From: Patiriisocius sp047731265
GTDB taxonomy: Bacteria; Bacteroidota; Bacteroidia; Flavobacteriales; Flavobacteriaceae
Length of the DNA: 64,000 bases
Assembly: GCF_047731265.1 (NCBI RefSeq)
Contig: NZ_CP159835.1
Coordinates: 3,286,001 to 3,350,000 of the forward strand
Reading direction: 5' to 3'
Shown: positions 43,241-52,147 of the stretch, piece by piece
How positions within the stretch are numbered: the stretch's first letter is position 1
Layout of the letters: every line of letters starts with the position of its first letter
Position numbers and translations under genes: made by a program
The notes under the pieces: model-generated
Database searches by the model: none
What the model was told of the DNA's origin: nothing
Seen by the model: only the letters and a program-made list of their open reading frames with translations

Positions 43241-43430
43241 AAAAAAACCTACACTAATATTTGATTTGTGTAAACTCCAGTAAGAAAAAGTTTAGGGCTA
43301 GCAAGCTGATCAAGAATCCGCCCAAGACCGAACGAGTTCAGAATAGCGGCGCACTTTTACAACTAAGATTCACCCTTCTCAAAAGAATTCATGTTGAGTT
43401 TACCAAAATGTATATTAATGTAGGCAGTAC
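43241..43430 (-). ncRNA. ssrS: probable 6S RNA
   Basis: Between zapA and rny a 190-base stretch folds, read on the minus strand, with a long closing stem. The 5' arm CCTACATTAATAT (43412-43424 complement) pairs with ATATTAGTGTAGG (43248-43260 complement) with one G-U pair, and just inside GGTAAACTC pairs with GAGTTTAC. The interior has further GC-rich stems (GTGCGCCGC, TTGGGCGGATTC) and open strands, as in 6S RNA, which mimics an open promoter to sequester RNA polymerase. A run of seven T ends the stem. The site, next to zapA, is where 6S RNA is found in many bacteria. No protein frame fits. Identity rests on structure and position. Confidence 0.7.
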
Positions 43431-43452
43431 CTATTTTTTAATTAAAAGAACG

Positions 43453-43743
43453 TTATGATAACTGTTGCGTCAATAACTCATTCAAAGCTTTAATCTTTTG
43501 CTCTGCTTGGATTATATCAGTGTTGGTATCAATATTTTTTTGCTCTACTTGTGCTGCAAATTGTAGGGCTGTCATAGCAAGTACATCTTGCTTATCCCTT
43601 ACAGCATAGCTTTTTTCAAACTTTTTAATCATTGCCTCTATCTTCTTCGTAGCCAATCTTAATCCTTCCTCTTGAGCAGGATTAATGGTTAGAGGATAGA
43701 CTCTATCTGCAATAGACAACTTTATTTTTAATTGGTTTGACAT
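43453..43743 (-). CDS. zapA: cell division protein ZapA
   Basis: 96 residues. The N-terminal head (KIKLSIADRVYPLTINPAQE) matches ZapA, and the rest is a coiled coil (VEQKNIDTNTDIIQAEQKIK) that forms the dimer and tetramer. ZapA cross-links FtsZ filaments at the division ring. It lies 9 bases downstream of a coiled-coil gene on the same strand and just upstream of the probable 6S RNA. Confidence 0.92.
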   Translation of the reverse strand: MSNQLKIKLSIADRVYPLTINPAQEEGLRLATKKIEAMIKKFEKSYAVRDKQDVLAMTALQFAAQVEQKNIDTNTDIIQAEQKIKALNELLTQQLS

Positions 43744-43752
43744 ATTTTTTAT

Positions 43753-44043
43753 TTATTCAGAAAGTTGCGTAATGCATTGATCTATTTCCCGAACAAGAGC
43801 ATTTATTTTGAGTTTTGTATCTCGCTTGTATTGGTCGCTGCCAAGCATTGAATTTGCCAACTTTAGTGAGTTGCAGGTAGAACGCCATTCTTCAATTTCC
43901 CCTTTGTATCGTTCCTGCTGTTCCCTTAAGACGCCAATTTCTTCGGTAAGAACTGCACCTTGTTGCTTCAGTTTTGTGTGCCTATGCAACAGTTTGCTTA
44001 TCTTATTCTCTAGAGAATTGACATGTTCTACAAGGTGACTCAT
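43753..44043 (-). CDS. small coiled-coil protein, possible division factor
   Basis: 96 residues, almost entirely alpha-helical. Residues 1-65 form a coiled coil (VNSLENKISKLLHRHTKLKQ and VLREQQERYKGEIEEWRSTC); the tail contains KINALVREIDQCITQL. No signal or membrane segment. It is ahead of zapA in a two-gene unit, so a ZapB-like partner that bridges ZapA is a fair guess, but similarity to ZapB is not evident beyond the coiled coil. The start ATG is at 44041-44043. Confidence 0.75.
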   Translation of the reverse strand: MSHLVEHVNSLENKISKLLHRHTKLKQQGAVLTEEIGVLREQQERYKGEIEEWRSTCNSLKLANSMLGSDQYKRDTKLKINALVREIDQCITQLSE

Positions 44044-44189
44044 TAAATTTTTATTTCAATACTTTAGTCACAAAGTTAAACTTCGGCTAGTAATAAACAA
44101 ATTGTTTTACGTTAATTTTTGTAATTTGGAGTACTATCCGCATATTTGTTGTCTAACAGACATTTTAATTTAAGCAAGACGTGTTAGTT

Positions 44190-45872
44190 ATGAACAGATT
44201 ATTTTTAATTTTTATTTTCGTCTTTGGAACTGGTTTTGGTCAAGAATATCCGCAAGACTATTTTGATAATCCCTTAAAAATACCATTAATCCTCTCGGGT
44301 AGTTTTGGTGAATTAAGGGGCAATCATTTTCATAGCGGCCTAGATATCAAAACACAACAACGTATAGGAATTCCCGTTTATGCGCCTGCTGATGGATTTA
44401 TTAGCAGAATAAAAGTAGCTCATTATGGCTACGGAAAAGCCCTCTATATAAAACACCCCAATGGCTACTCCACTGTATATGCTCATTTAAAGGAATATGG
44501 AGGTGACATTCAAAAATACGTTAAAAACAACCAATACAAAAAAGAGACTTTTGAAGTCGAATTATTTCCAGATACTGCATTATTACAAGTAAAAAAAGGG
44601 GATTTAATAGCCTACACTGGAAATACTGGAAGTAGTGGGGGTCCTCACTTGCATTACGAAATAAGAGATGTATCATCACGACCAATGAATCCTTTGTTAT
44701 TTGGCGTTGATATTCCAGATACTCGAAAGCCCATTGTAAACTCAGTATTTGCTTACCCGATAAATGAAGAAGCTTTTGTAAATGATTCTTTTCGCCCAAT
44801 AAAGTTGAGATTAATCAAACAAAAAGATGGCTCTTATATCACAGATACTGTTTTAGCAAGCGGTAACATTGGTTTTGGTATTTCTACTAATGATCAACAA
44901 GATGGCGCCAGTAATAAAAATGGCGTCTATCAAATAAAAACGAGTTTTAACGGTGAAGAACTCATTAATATTGACTTCAATAAATTTTCATTTAGTGAAA
45001 CTAGGTATTTAAATAGGTATATAGATTATAAATATTACAAGGATAATAGAAACCGTGTTCAAAAGCTCTTTCGTGAAAACAACAATCCATTGAGTATCAT
45101 TACCTATGCAAACCGTAACGGAATCATAAGCGTACAAGATGGTTTTAAATCTTCATTTGTAATTACTTTAAACGATTTTAAAGGAAATACCGTTACTGTA
45201 ACTGTCCCTGTGGAAGCTAAAGGAATTGAAAATAGATTTATAAAGGAACACGATGAAACGATGGAATTTGTTTCTTCAGAAACAGCATCTACTATAAATA
45301 CTGGGAATTTCACCATCTACGTTCCTAAGGGAGCTTTATATGAAAATGAATACTTGAATATTAAAACGAAAGGAGACACACTCATACTGCACGAAGATGT
45401 AGTGCCTATTCATAAAAACATTTCGGTGAGTATGGATATTTCAAAATACTCTGATTTAGACAGGAGCAAGGTCTTCTTGGGAAGATTAAACTACAAAGGC
45501 GAACCGTATTATAACCGAAGTCGTTTAAAAGGAAATGTGCTTTCTATAGGAACAAGAACCTTTGGCACCTATATATTAGCAATGGATAGCATTGCTCCAA
45601 AAATAAAAGCGGTAAACTTTTCTGAAGGAAAATGGATTAGTAAAAATAAAACACTCAAAGTAAAGATAACAGATGACTTAAGTGGTATTAGTAAATACCG
45701 AGCCACAATTAACGGAAAATTTATTTTGATGGAATATAATTACAAAAAGAACGTTTTAACCTATGATTTTGATGATGCTATTATATCAGAATCTGAAAAT
45801 AATTTGAAAATAATCGTAACCGATAATGTAGGAAATAACACTACATTTGAAGCTCAATTTTTCAGAAAATAA
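44190..45872 (+). CDS. M23 family metallopeptidase
   Basis: 560 residues from MNRLFLIFIFVFGTGFGQ; a GTG three codons upstream is also open but less likely. After the signal peptide the LytM/M23 domain comes early: zinc His in GNHFHSGLDIKTQQRIG and the HLHYE motif in SSGGPHLHYEIRD, together with YAPADGFISRIKVAHYGYG. The rest (about 180-560) is a long beta-rich region with strands such as LKVKITDDLSGISKYRATIN, probably an Ig-like or cell-wall-binding part. It should cut peptidoglycan peptide bridges in the periplasm, or act as an activator. It is upstream of a TonB-dependent receptor with a 15-base gap, so likely cotranscribed. Confidence 0.92.
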   Translation: MNRLFLIFIFVFGTGFGQEYPQDYFDNPLKIPLILSGSFGELRGNHFHSGLDIKTQQRIGIPVYAPADGFISRIKVAHYGYGKALYIKHPNGYSTVYAHLKEYGGDIQKYVKNNQYKKETFEVELFPDTALLQVKKGDLIAYTGNTGSSGGPHLHYEIRDVSSRPMNPLLFGVDIPDTRKPIVNSVFAYPINEEAFVNDSFRPIKLRLIKQKDGSYITDTVLASGNIGFGISTNDQQDGASNKNGVYQIKTSFNGEELINIDFNKFSFSETRYLNRYIDYKYYKDNRNRVQKLFRENNNPLSIITYANRNGIISVQDGFKSSFVITLNDFKGNTVTVTVPVEAKGIENRFIKEHDETMEFVSSETASTINTGNFTIYVPKGALYENEYLNIKTKGDTLILHEDVVPIHKNISVSMDISKYSDLDRSKVFLGRLNYKGEPYYNRSRLKGNVLSIGTRTFGTYILAMDSIAPKIKAVNFSEGKWISKNKTLKVKITDDLSGISKYRATINGKFILMEYNYKKNVLTYDFDDAIISESENNLKIIVTDNVGNNTTFEAQFFRK

Positions 45873-45887
45873 TTATAACAATCCCTT

Positions 45888-48350
45888 TTGAAAACAAAAT
45901 TTACACCCCTACTATTTTTAGCTTTATTATTATCAACTTTTGCTGTAGCTCAAAAAGCCATCGTCCGTGGTATCATAACCGATGAAAACAGCTTTCCTAT
46001 TCCTGGAGTAAATGTGACCAACGGTAACGAAGGAACCATGACCAATTTGGAAGGTTATTATCAAATAAAAATAGCGCCTAATGAGGAAGTAACCCTTAAA
46101 TTCTCCCATATTAGTTCTAAAAATGTAACGGCTACTTTTAATCTTGAGCCGTATCAGGATTATAAATTTAGCCCAATTATGAAACCCAATATTGAGCAAA
46201 TTACTACCGTTGTAATTTCTGGAAAGGAAAATAAAAGGGTAGAAGGTATTACAACCTTAAGTCCTGAAACTATAAAAAATATACCCACAGCAAATAGTGG
46301 GGTTGAAAGCTTACTTGCCTCATTACCGGGAGTTAATAACAATAATGAACTAAGTACTTCTTACGCGGTTCGCGGAGGAAACTATGATGAAAACTTAGTA
46401 TATGTAAATGAAGTAGAAGTATACCGGCCATTCTTAGTACGCAGTGGACAACAAGAAGGCTTGAGTTTTGTAAACAGCGATATGACTTCCAACGTAGATT
46501 TTTCTGCAGGTGGATTTCAAGCTAAATATGGTGATAAATTATCATCTGTTTTGGACATTACATATCGCCGCCCAACTGAATTTGGCGCCTCTGTTGATGC
46601 AAGTTTCTTGGGTGCAAGTGTTGCAGCAGAAGGTGTTTCCAAAGATGAAAAATTCACAGGAATTGTAGGATTAAGGTATCGTGACAATAGTTTGTTTGTA
46701 AATGCGAGAGAAGTAGAAACTAATTTCCGCCCTACTTTTGCAGATGCGCAAACCTATTTAAGCTATCAATTCTCGAATAGATTTGAACTTGGATTTTTAG
46801 GAAATCTTGCCGTTAATAGATACAGTTTTCAACCCCTAACTCGCCAAACAAATTTTGGCACACTCGCAGATCCAGTGGCTCTTTTAGTTTTTTATGAAGG
46901 CCAAGAAGAAACTAGATACGACACCTATTTTGGAGCCCTAAAAGGAACCTATCTGGTCTCAGACAATTTTACAACTAAATTTATTGCCTCTATTTACCAA
47001 GCACAAGAGCAAGAATATTTTGATATTTTAGCACGATACCGCCTAGGGGAGGTTGATACAAGTTTAGGCAGTGAAACTATTGGAGATGTTACTTTTAGTG
47101 AAGGAATAGGTTCTCAACTAACCCACGCACGTAACGATTTAGACGCCTTAATTGTTAACTTAGAACACAAGGGAAACGCCAGTATTGCTGAAAATGAAAT
47201 CGAATACGGTATAAAATATACCCACGAAGACATTCGTGACCGCTTACAGGAATATGAAATTATTGATTCGGCGGGGTTTTCTATTCGACCACCAATCATT
47301 GATTTTGGAAACAACCAACCGTATTCACCATTTGATGCGCCTTTAGAACCTTTTACAAATATACGCGCTCAAAACGATGTTCAAATAGATAGAATTAGTG
47401 GATATGCGCAATGGAGTCGTAGAACAAATATAGGAACCAACGAGCTATGGTTAAATGCAGGTGTTCGTGCACATAGCTGGACCGTAAGTGGTCAAGGAAT
47501 AACAAGCAACACGCAAACTGTTTTTAGTCCACGAGCACAAGCCACAATTAAGCCAGAATGGGAAATGGACATGCTTTTTAGGTTGTCTGGGGGAGTATAT
47601 CATCAACCTCCATTCTATCGCGAGTTGCGGGACTCTTCGGGAACAGTAAGACCAGAAGTAAAAGCACAAAAATCAATACACATTGTTTTGGGGAATGACT
47701 ACAGTTTTGATTTATGGGATCGTCCATTCACCTTAATTACCGAAGCATACTATAAAAGACTTACCGATGTAAACCCGTATACCTTAGAAAACGTTAGAAT
47801 ACGCTACCGTGCGCGAAATAATGCAATAGCATATGCCTATGGTTTGGATCTGCGATTGGCTGGAGAGTTTGTTCCAGGAACTGAAAGTTGGATAAGCTTA
47901 GGGTATCTTAAAACCGAAGAAAATATTGATGATCGAGGATATATTTTTAGACCCACAGACCAACGATTAAAAGTTGCTATTTTACTTCAAGATTATGTAA
48001 AGATCATACCAAACTTAAAAGGATATTTAAACCTTCAATATAATACAGGACTACCAGGAGGCTCTCCTAGTTATGCAGATCCATATGATTATCAACAAAG
48101 GCTACGAGATTATAGAAGGGCTGATTTAGGAGTGCAATATGTACTCGTGGATAAAGATAACCTCCGCGAAAAAGGACTTCTCACGCCGTTTAAAGAACTC
48201 ACTATTGGTGCAGAAATTTTTAATATTTTTGATGCACAAAACTCTATTACAAATACTTTTGTTAGAGATGTGTATACAAAGACGCAATATGCGATTCCTA
48301 ATTTTTTAACACCAAGGGTTTTTAATGTTAGATTGACTGCTAAGTTTTAG
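45888..48350 (+). CDS. TonB-dependent receptor with carboxypeptidase-like N-terminal domain
   Basis: 820 residues. The start is TTG at 45888, which gives MKTKFTPLLFLALLLSTFAVAQ, a good signal peptide; no ATG is available upstream. After it an N-terminal CarboxypepD_reg-like domain (VRGIITDENSFPIPGVNVTN) leads to the plug (SVESLLASLPGVNNNNELST, then YAVRGGNYDENLVYVNEVEV) and a 22-strand barrel ending VFNVRLTAKF. It has no SusC-like signature and no SusD gene nearby, so it is probably a general or siderophore/peptide receptor. Substrate unknown. It follows the M23 gene in the same direction. Confidence 0.92.
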   Translation: MKTKFTPLLFLALLLSTFAVAQKAIVRGIITDENSFPIPGVNVTNGNEGTMTNLEGYYQIKIAPNEEVTLKFSHISSKNVTATFNLEPYQDYKFSPIMKPNIEQITTVVISGKENKRVEGITTLSPETIKNIPTANSGVESLLASLPGVNNNNELSTSYAVRGGNYDENLVYVNEVEVYRPFLVRSGQQEGLSFVNSDMTSNVDFSAGGFQAKYGDKLSSVLDITYRRPTEFGASVDASFLGASVAAEGVSKDEKFTGIVGLRYRDNSLFVNAREVETNFRPTFADAQTYLSYQFSNRFELGFLGNLAVNRYSFQPLTRQTNFGTLADPVALLVFYEGQEETRYDTYFGALKGTYLVSDNFTTKFIASIYQAQEQEYFDILARYRLGEVDTSLGSETIGDVTFSEGIGSQLTHARNDLDALIVNLEHKGNASIAENEIEYGIKYTHEDIRDRLQEYEIIDSAGFSIRPPIIDFGNNQPYSPFDAPLEPFTNIRAQNDVQIDRISGYAQWSRRTNIGTNELWLNAGVRAHSWTVSGQGITSNTQTVFSPRAQATIKPEWEMDMLFRLSGGVYHQPPFYRELRDSSGTVRPEVKAQKSIHIVLGNDYSFDLWDRPFTLITEAYYKRLTDVNPYTLENVRIRYRARNNAIAYAYGLDLRLAGEFVPGTESWISLGYLKTEENIDDRGYIFRPTDQRLKVAILLQDYVKIIPNLKGYLNLQYNTGLPGGSPSYADPYDYQQRLRDYRRADLGVQYVLVDKDNLREKGLLTPFKELTIGAEIFNIFDAQNSITNTFVRDVYTKTQYAIPNFLTPRVFNVRLTAKF

Positions 48351-48483
48351 TGAAAATATATTTAATAATTTGTTGGTTTTTTCTGTGCTAAATATCTCTT
48401 GGGAAATTTTACAAGCTTTTCTATAAAAAAATAGTCCTAAATGATGCGCTAAATTACCTCCCGTGCGCTTTAAAACTTATAAA

Positions 48484-49245
48484 TTGACTAACCCAATAGG
48501 TATTGAATCTGTCTGGCATGCTATTTCAAATTGATATAGACTAATTGACACGGCTTACATCTATGATAATGCGTTAGCAATAAGCAAAGATATTAAAGAG
48601 CGTGGAATATCACGAGATAATTTATTTATGAACACTACATTATGGCGCGAAAATTTATGACATCAATCAACAAATACGGAACTAATAAAATCCCTTAAAA
48701 AACTTAATTTAGAATACATTAATCTATACTTAATACCTTGGCCTGATAATGAAAAAAGAATTAGCAAAAAACAAATGCAGATACTTGGAAAGAAATGGAA
48801 GAATTACACTTCGAAGGTAAAATTAGATCCATAGGTGTGAGTAATTTTTGACCAGAGCATCTTGAAGTCTTATTCGAAACTGCTAAGGTAATTCCTTCCA
48901 TAAACCAGATCCTATTTCATCCTCGTTATAGGCAACCCTAAGTAACAAATTTTTGCAATGAACATCATATTACTGTAGAACCTTGGTCTCTCCTTGCGAG
49001 CGGAAAAGTCTTTTTAAATAACGTTTTAAAAAGAATAGCACGAAATCAAAATAAATCAATAATACAAATTTGTTCATGTTGGATTATTCAATATGATGTG
49101 ATCGCTATCCCAGAATAGAAAGAATAAAAGAAAATATCGAGGTTTTTGATTTTAAATTGTCTGAAGCAGAAATCTAGGACAAATAAATAAAATTCCCCAA
49201 TTAGGATTTAGCGGAGAATTGCCAAATGAATGGCCCGATAGAATT
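48484..49245 (+). pseudogene. decayed aldo/keto reductase gene
   Basis: The plus strand reads LIDTAYIYDNALAISKDIKE, then LFMNTTLWRENL, a TGA, and LKKLNLEYINLYLIPWPDN. After a frameshift it reads WKEMEELHFEGKIRSIGVSN, a TGA, PEHLEVLFETAKVIPSINQI, LFHPRYRQP, a TAA, and VEPWSLLASGKVFLNN. All blocks are in the right order for an AKR5-like reductase (D-Y-K-H: DTAY is present), but at least four in-frame stops and one frameshift interrupt them, so no enzyme is made. The stretch fills the gap between the TonB receptor gene and the cysteine desulfurase gene. Confidence 0.88.
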
Positions 49246-49275
49246 TAATATGTTGTAATTATCAAGAGCAAAAAA

Positions 49276-50424
49276 TTACCCCAAACAAAACTCTTTCAAC
49301 ACTTTAATAACATAATCTATTTCATCGGTAGTATTAAAACTAGAGAATGAAAAACGTATGGATGGTTTTGACATATCTTCTTCGCTTAAGATTTCAGTAA
49401 GTACGTGAGAACCTTTGCCGCTTCCGCTCTGGCAGGCACTTCCTTTTGAACACGCAATTCCTTTTAAGTCCAGTTGAAACAATAACATCATTCCTTTTTC
49501 TGGTGAAACAGGTAAGCAAACATTTAATAAGGTATAGGTGCTTTTCTCATCATCCTCACAACCTCCATTAAACTTTACGCCTTGGATGTTCTCTATAAGA
49601 GATTTTTTGAAATATGTTTTTAAGCTTGTAATGTATGCTTTTTCCTCTTCGAGGTTTTGGTACGAAATTTTTAACGCTTCTACCATCCCAGCAATTGCAT
49701 ATACTGCCTCTGTCCCTGCGCGAAGACCGCGTTCTTGATCCCCACCAAAAATCAAAGGTTTTAATCCTGTATTTTTCCTAATAAAAGCGAAGCCAGCTCC
49801 TTTAGGCCCGTGAAATTTGTGCGCTGCAACTGCCGCAAAATCCAAAGGTATTTTACTAAAATCTAATTCAAAATGCCCTACAGATTGTACCGTGTCACTG
49901 TGAAAGTAGGCGTTGTATTTTTTGCAAAGATGTGCTGTTCTTTCAATGTCTAATACATTACCAATCTCATTGTTAATGTGCATTAAGGTTACTAATGTTT
50001 TGTGAGTATCATCTTTAAGTAATTCCTCAAAATGCCCATAGTCTAAATGACCACAGCTATCTAAATTCACATATTCTACTATGATGTTATGTGTTTCTTT
50101 AAGTTGGTTAATACAATAAAGTACCGCGTGGTGTTCAATTTTTGAGGAAATTATTCGGGTTACCTGACAATCACGAACGCAACTATTTATGATTAAATTA
50201 TCTGCTTCGGTACCTCCGGAGGTAAAAACAATTTCAGCCGCTGTAACATTTAATATAGCAGCAACTTCTTTACGAGCTATTTCAATTAACGATTTAGCAG
50301 ATCTCCCGTATGCGTGCGTTGATGATGGATTTCCATATTCGGTTTCTAAAACCTCAGTAATACATTTGATAACTTCCGGGCGCAATTGCGTAGTGGCTGC
50401 GCTATCAAAATAAACGTTCTTCAA
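49276..50424 (-). CDS. cysteine desulfurase
   Basis: 382 residues, NifS/IscS-like (class V aminotransferase). PLP lysine is Lys203 in AAHKFHGPKG, DTVQSVGHF binds the cofactor, SSKIEHHAVL holds the conserved His, and the catalytic Cys331 lies in SKGSACQSGSGKGSHVL. The enzyme moves sulfur from cysteine to iron-sulfur assembly or tRNA thiolation. No isc or suf gene is adjacent, so the partner is not indicated. The insert around the catalytic Cys loop is longer than in group II (SufS), which supports group I. It begins with MKNVYFDSAATT. Confidence 0.93.
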   Translation of the reverse strand: MKNVYFDSAATTQLRPEVIKCITEVLETEYGNPSSTHAYGRSAKSLIEIARKEVAAILNVTAAEIVFTSGGTEADNLIINSCVRDCQVTRIISSKIEHHAVLYCINQLKETHNIIVEYVNLDSCGHLDYGHFEELLKDDTHKTLVTLMHINNEIGNVLDIERTAHLCKKYNAYFHSDTVQSVGHFELDFSKIPLDFAAVAAHKFHGPKGAGFAFIRKNTGLKPLIFGGDQERGLRAGTEAVYAIAGMVEALKISYQNLEEEKAYITSLKTYFKKSLIENIQGVKFNGGCEDDEKSTYTLLNVCLPVSPEKGMMLLFQLDLKGIACSKGSACQSGSGKGSHVLTEILSEEDMSKPSIRFSFSSFNTTDEIDYVIKVLKEFCLG

Positions 50425-50548
50425 GGTATTGCGTTTTGTTATTATTAATTAGTTTATCAAACAAAAATACAGATAAAATTTTGAGGAATGATATACCTTT
50501 CTTAAAGAATTACGTTACTTTGTAAATAGTTTATTAGCTATTATAATT

Positions 50549-51433
50549 ATGACAAAATTTACTTGCTTAATTGCACTCTCATTTCTAATTTTTAGCTGCA
50601 ACGATGGTGATATCATCTTATCAAACTTTGATTTTGAAGACGCTCCCTTAGAAAATTGTGGTGAAGCTGGATCTTACGTATTCTACAAGATAAATCCAGA
50701 TGTAAATGAAAGTATTTCGGTTCTTTTAAATACCACTGGCGAGCTTTTTATTACTACAGGCGTACAAGAGTTTCCTTTAAGTGAAGATGGAAATACAGTA
50801 CAATATCGTGCCTTTAGTGACCTTATCTCAGGAAGTTATTTTTGTAGCCCTATCCCTCCATCTTCTCCTACGGTAGTAACAGAATATATAGGGACTTCTG
50901 GTAATGTTTTATTAGATTCTGAGACAACATTAGATGATAATGATGGCTTAGAGACCGTTGATAGTACAAATCCAGAATTAGAAGGAACGGGTGATTTTGA
51001 TTTAGACGGTATCCCAAATTTTCATGACTTCGATGATGATGGTGATAATGTATCTACCCTAATTGAACTAGGCCCTGATCCTGAAAATCCAACAGATACA
51101 GACGGAGATGGAATGCCTAACTATTTAGACCCAGATGATGATAATGATGGCATCCTTACCCGAAATGAAGATAGAAACGAAGATTTAAACCCCGCTAATG
51201 ATGCTGAGAATAATAATGATATTCCCGATTATCTAAATCCTGATGTCGCGGTACAAATTATTGTTGAAGAGTATAAACCACACAACTATAGTCGAATGAG
51301 TATTGGCAAGGTTAGAATCGATAATCTCGTTTTAATAAATGGCGATGAAGAAATTACTATTGAAACGCTCAACTTAGGGACTGATAACAATATTAGAAAC
51401 GATATGGTAACAGCAACACCCGTATTTAATTAA
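50549..51433 (+). CDS. lipoprotein with TSP3-like calcium-binding repeats
   Basis: 294 residues. Signal with lipobox IFSCNDGD at Cys17. Residues 125-210 contain thrombospondin type 3-like acidic repeats: DFDLDGIPNFHDFDDDGDNV, DTDGDGMPNYLDPDDDNDGI and ENNNDIPDYLNPD, which bind calcium. A final domain of about 60 residues (IIVEEYKPHNYSRMSIGKVR) is beta-rich. The location is probably the outer leaflet of the outer membrane. The function is unknown; such repeats often stabilise surface proteins. Its stop TAA and the stop of the convergent Smr gene share TTAA. Confidence 0.82.
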   Translation: MTKFTCLIALSFLIFSCNDGDIILSNFDFEDAPLENCGEAGSYVFYKINPDVNESISVLLNTTGELFITTGVQEFPLSEDGNTVQYRAFSDLISGSYFCSPIPPSSPTVVTEYIGTSGNVLLDSETTLDDNDGLETVDSTNPELEGTGDFDLDGIPNFHDFDDDGDNVSTLIELGPDPENPTDTDGDGMPNYLDPDDDNDGILTRNEDRNEDLNPANDAENNNDIPDYLNPDVAVQIIVEEYKPHNYSRMSIGKVRIDNLVLINGDEEITIETLNLGTDNNIRNDMVTATPVFN

Positions 51434-52038
51434 GAATTAGTTTTAGCGTTCTGAAAAATATGAACCTGCGTTGCGCCTCTTCCATATTTTTTAAAGTCTG
51501 CATCCTCATAGGATATAGCATCATATCTTCTAAATAGATATTCTAATTCTGCTCTCAATACTCCAGCACCTATACCGTGAATAAATACCACTCTTTGTAT
51601 TCTTTTTTGAATCGCAAACTCAAGTTTTCTTTGTGCGATTTCAATTTGCAACTCAAGCTTATCATGAGCGGTTAGCCCCTTCTCATTGGCAACTAATTGA
51701 TGGATATGAAGGTCAACTTCCATCAAAGGTTGGTTGCGTTCTTTTGGTTTTACACGTTTTATTTTTTTTGGTTTTTTATATTCTTTTTCAGCTAGGATTT
51801 GCTCAAAATTAATAGACTCAAAATCCAATTGATTATTCGAATTTGGAATTAAAACTACTTCATTTTTACTATATTCTATTTCAAAACCTTCTAAGGTTTT
51901 AATTGTAACAATTTTATGTTTTATCGCAATGATTTTTCCTTCGACGGAATCATCAATAATCATAACTGTATCGCCTATTTTCAAAATAATATTGTTTTTT
52001 GGGTAAATTTCTGAAAATATGAGCGTATACGCTTGCAT
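51430..52038 (-). CDS. Smr domain protein
   Basis: 202 residues. The N-terminal part (KIGDTVMIIDDSVEGKIIAI) is an SH3-like KOW-type fold, and the C-terminal part is an Smr domain: EVDLHIHQLV, then VVFIHGIGAGVLRAELEYLF. The motifs LHIHQ (for LDLHG) and HGIGAGVLR are the nuclease signature found at the end of MutS2. Smr proteins nick RNA or DNA. Homologues often begin at a K(I/F)KIGDxV motif, which would mean a TTG start at 51984 in place of the ATG at 52038. The gene is convergent with the TSP3 lipoprotein gene and divergent from the T9SS cargo gene. Confidence 0.88.
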   Translation of the reverse strand: MQAYTLIFSEIYPKNNIILKIGDTVMIIDDSVEGKIIAIKHKIVTIKTLEGFEIEYSKNEVVLIPNSNNQLDFESINFEQILAEKEYKKPKKIKRVKPKERNQPLMEVDLHIHQLVANEKGLTAHDKLELQIEIAQRKLEFAIQKRIQRVVFIHGIGAGVLRAELEYLFRRYDAISYEDADFKKYGRGATQVHIFQNAKTNS

Positions 52039-52147
52039 TTCATCGAAAAGTTGGTGTAAACTATCCGATTTTTGTCAAAAATTAATTAAATTTATAGCCT
52101 AACTAAATATTTGATTCCCAAATCTGAATATTTGTCAACTTTTAATT

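Noticed and set aside
43261..43458. 65-codon plus-strand frame between rny and zapA
   Set aside because: It starts inside the predicted structured RNA, has no domain and ends in zapA; the RNA reading explains the stretch better.
49538..50413. Plus-strand frames opposite the cysteine desulfurase gene
   Set aside because: Antisense shadows without family resemblance.
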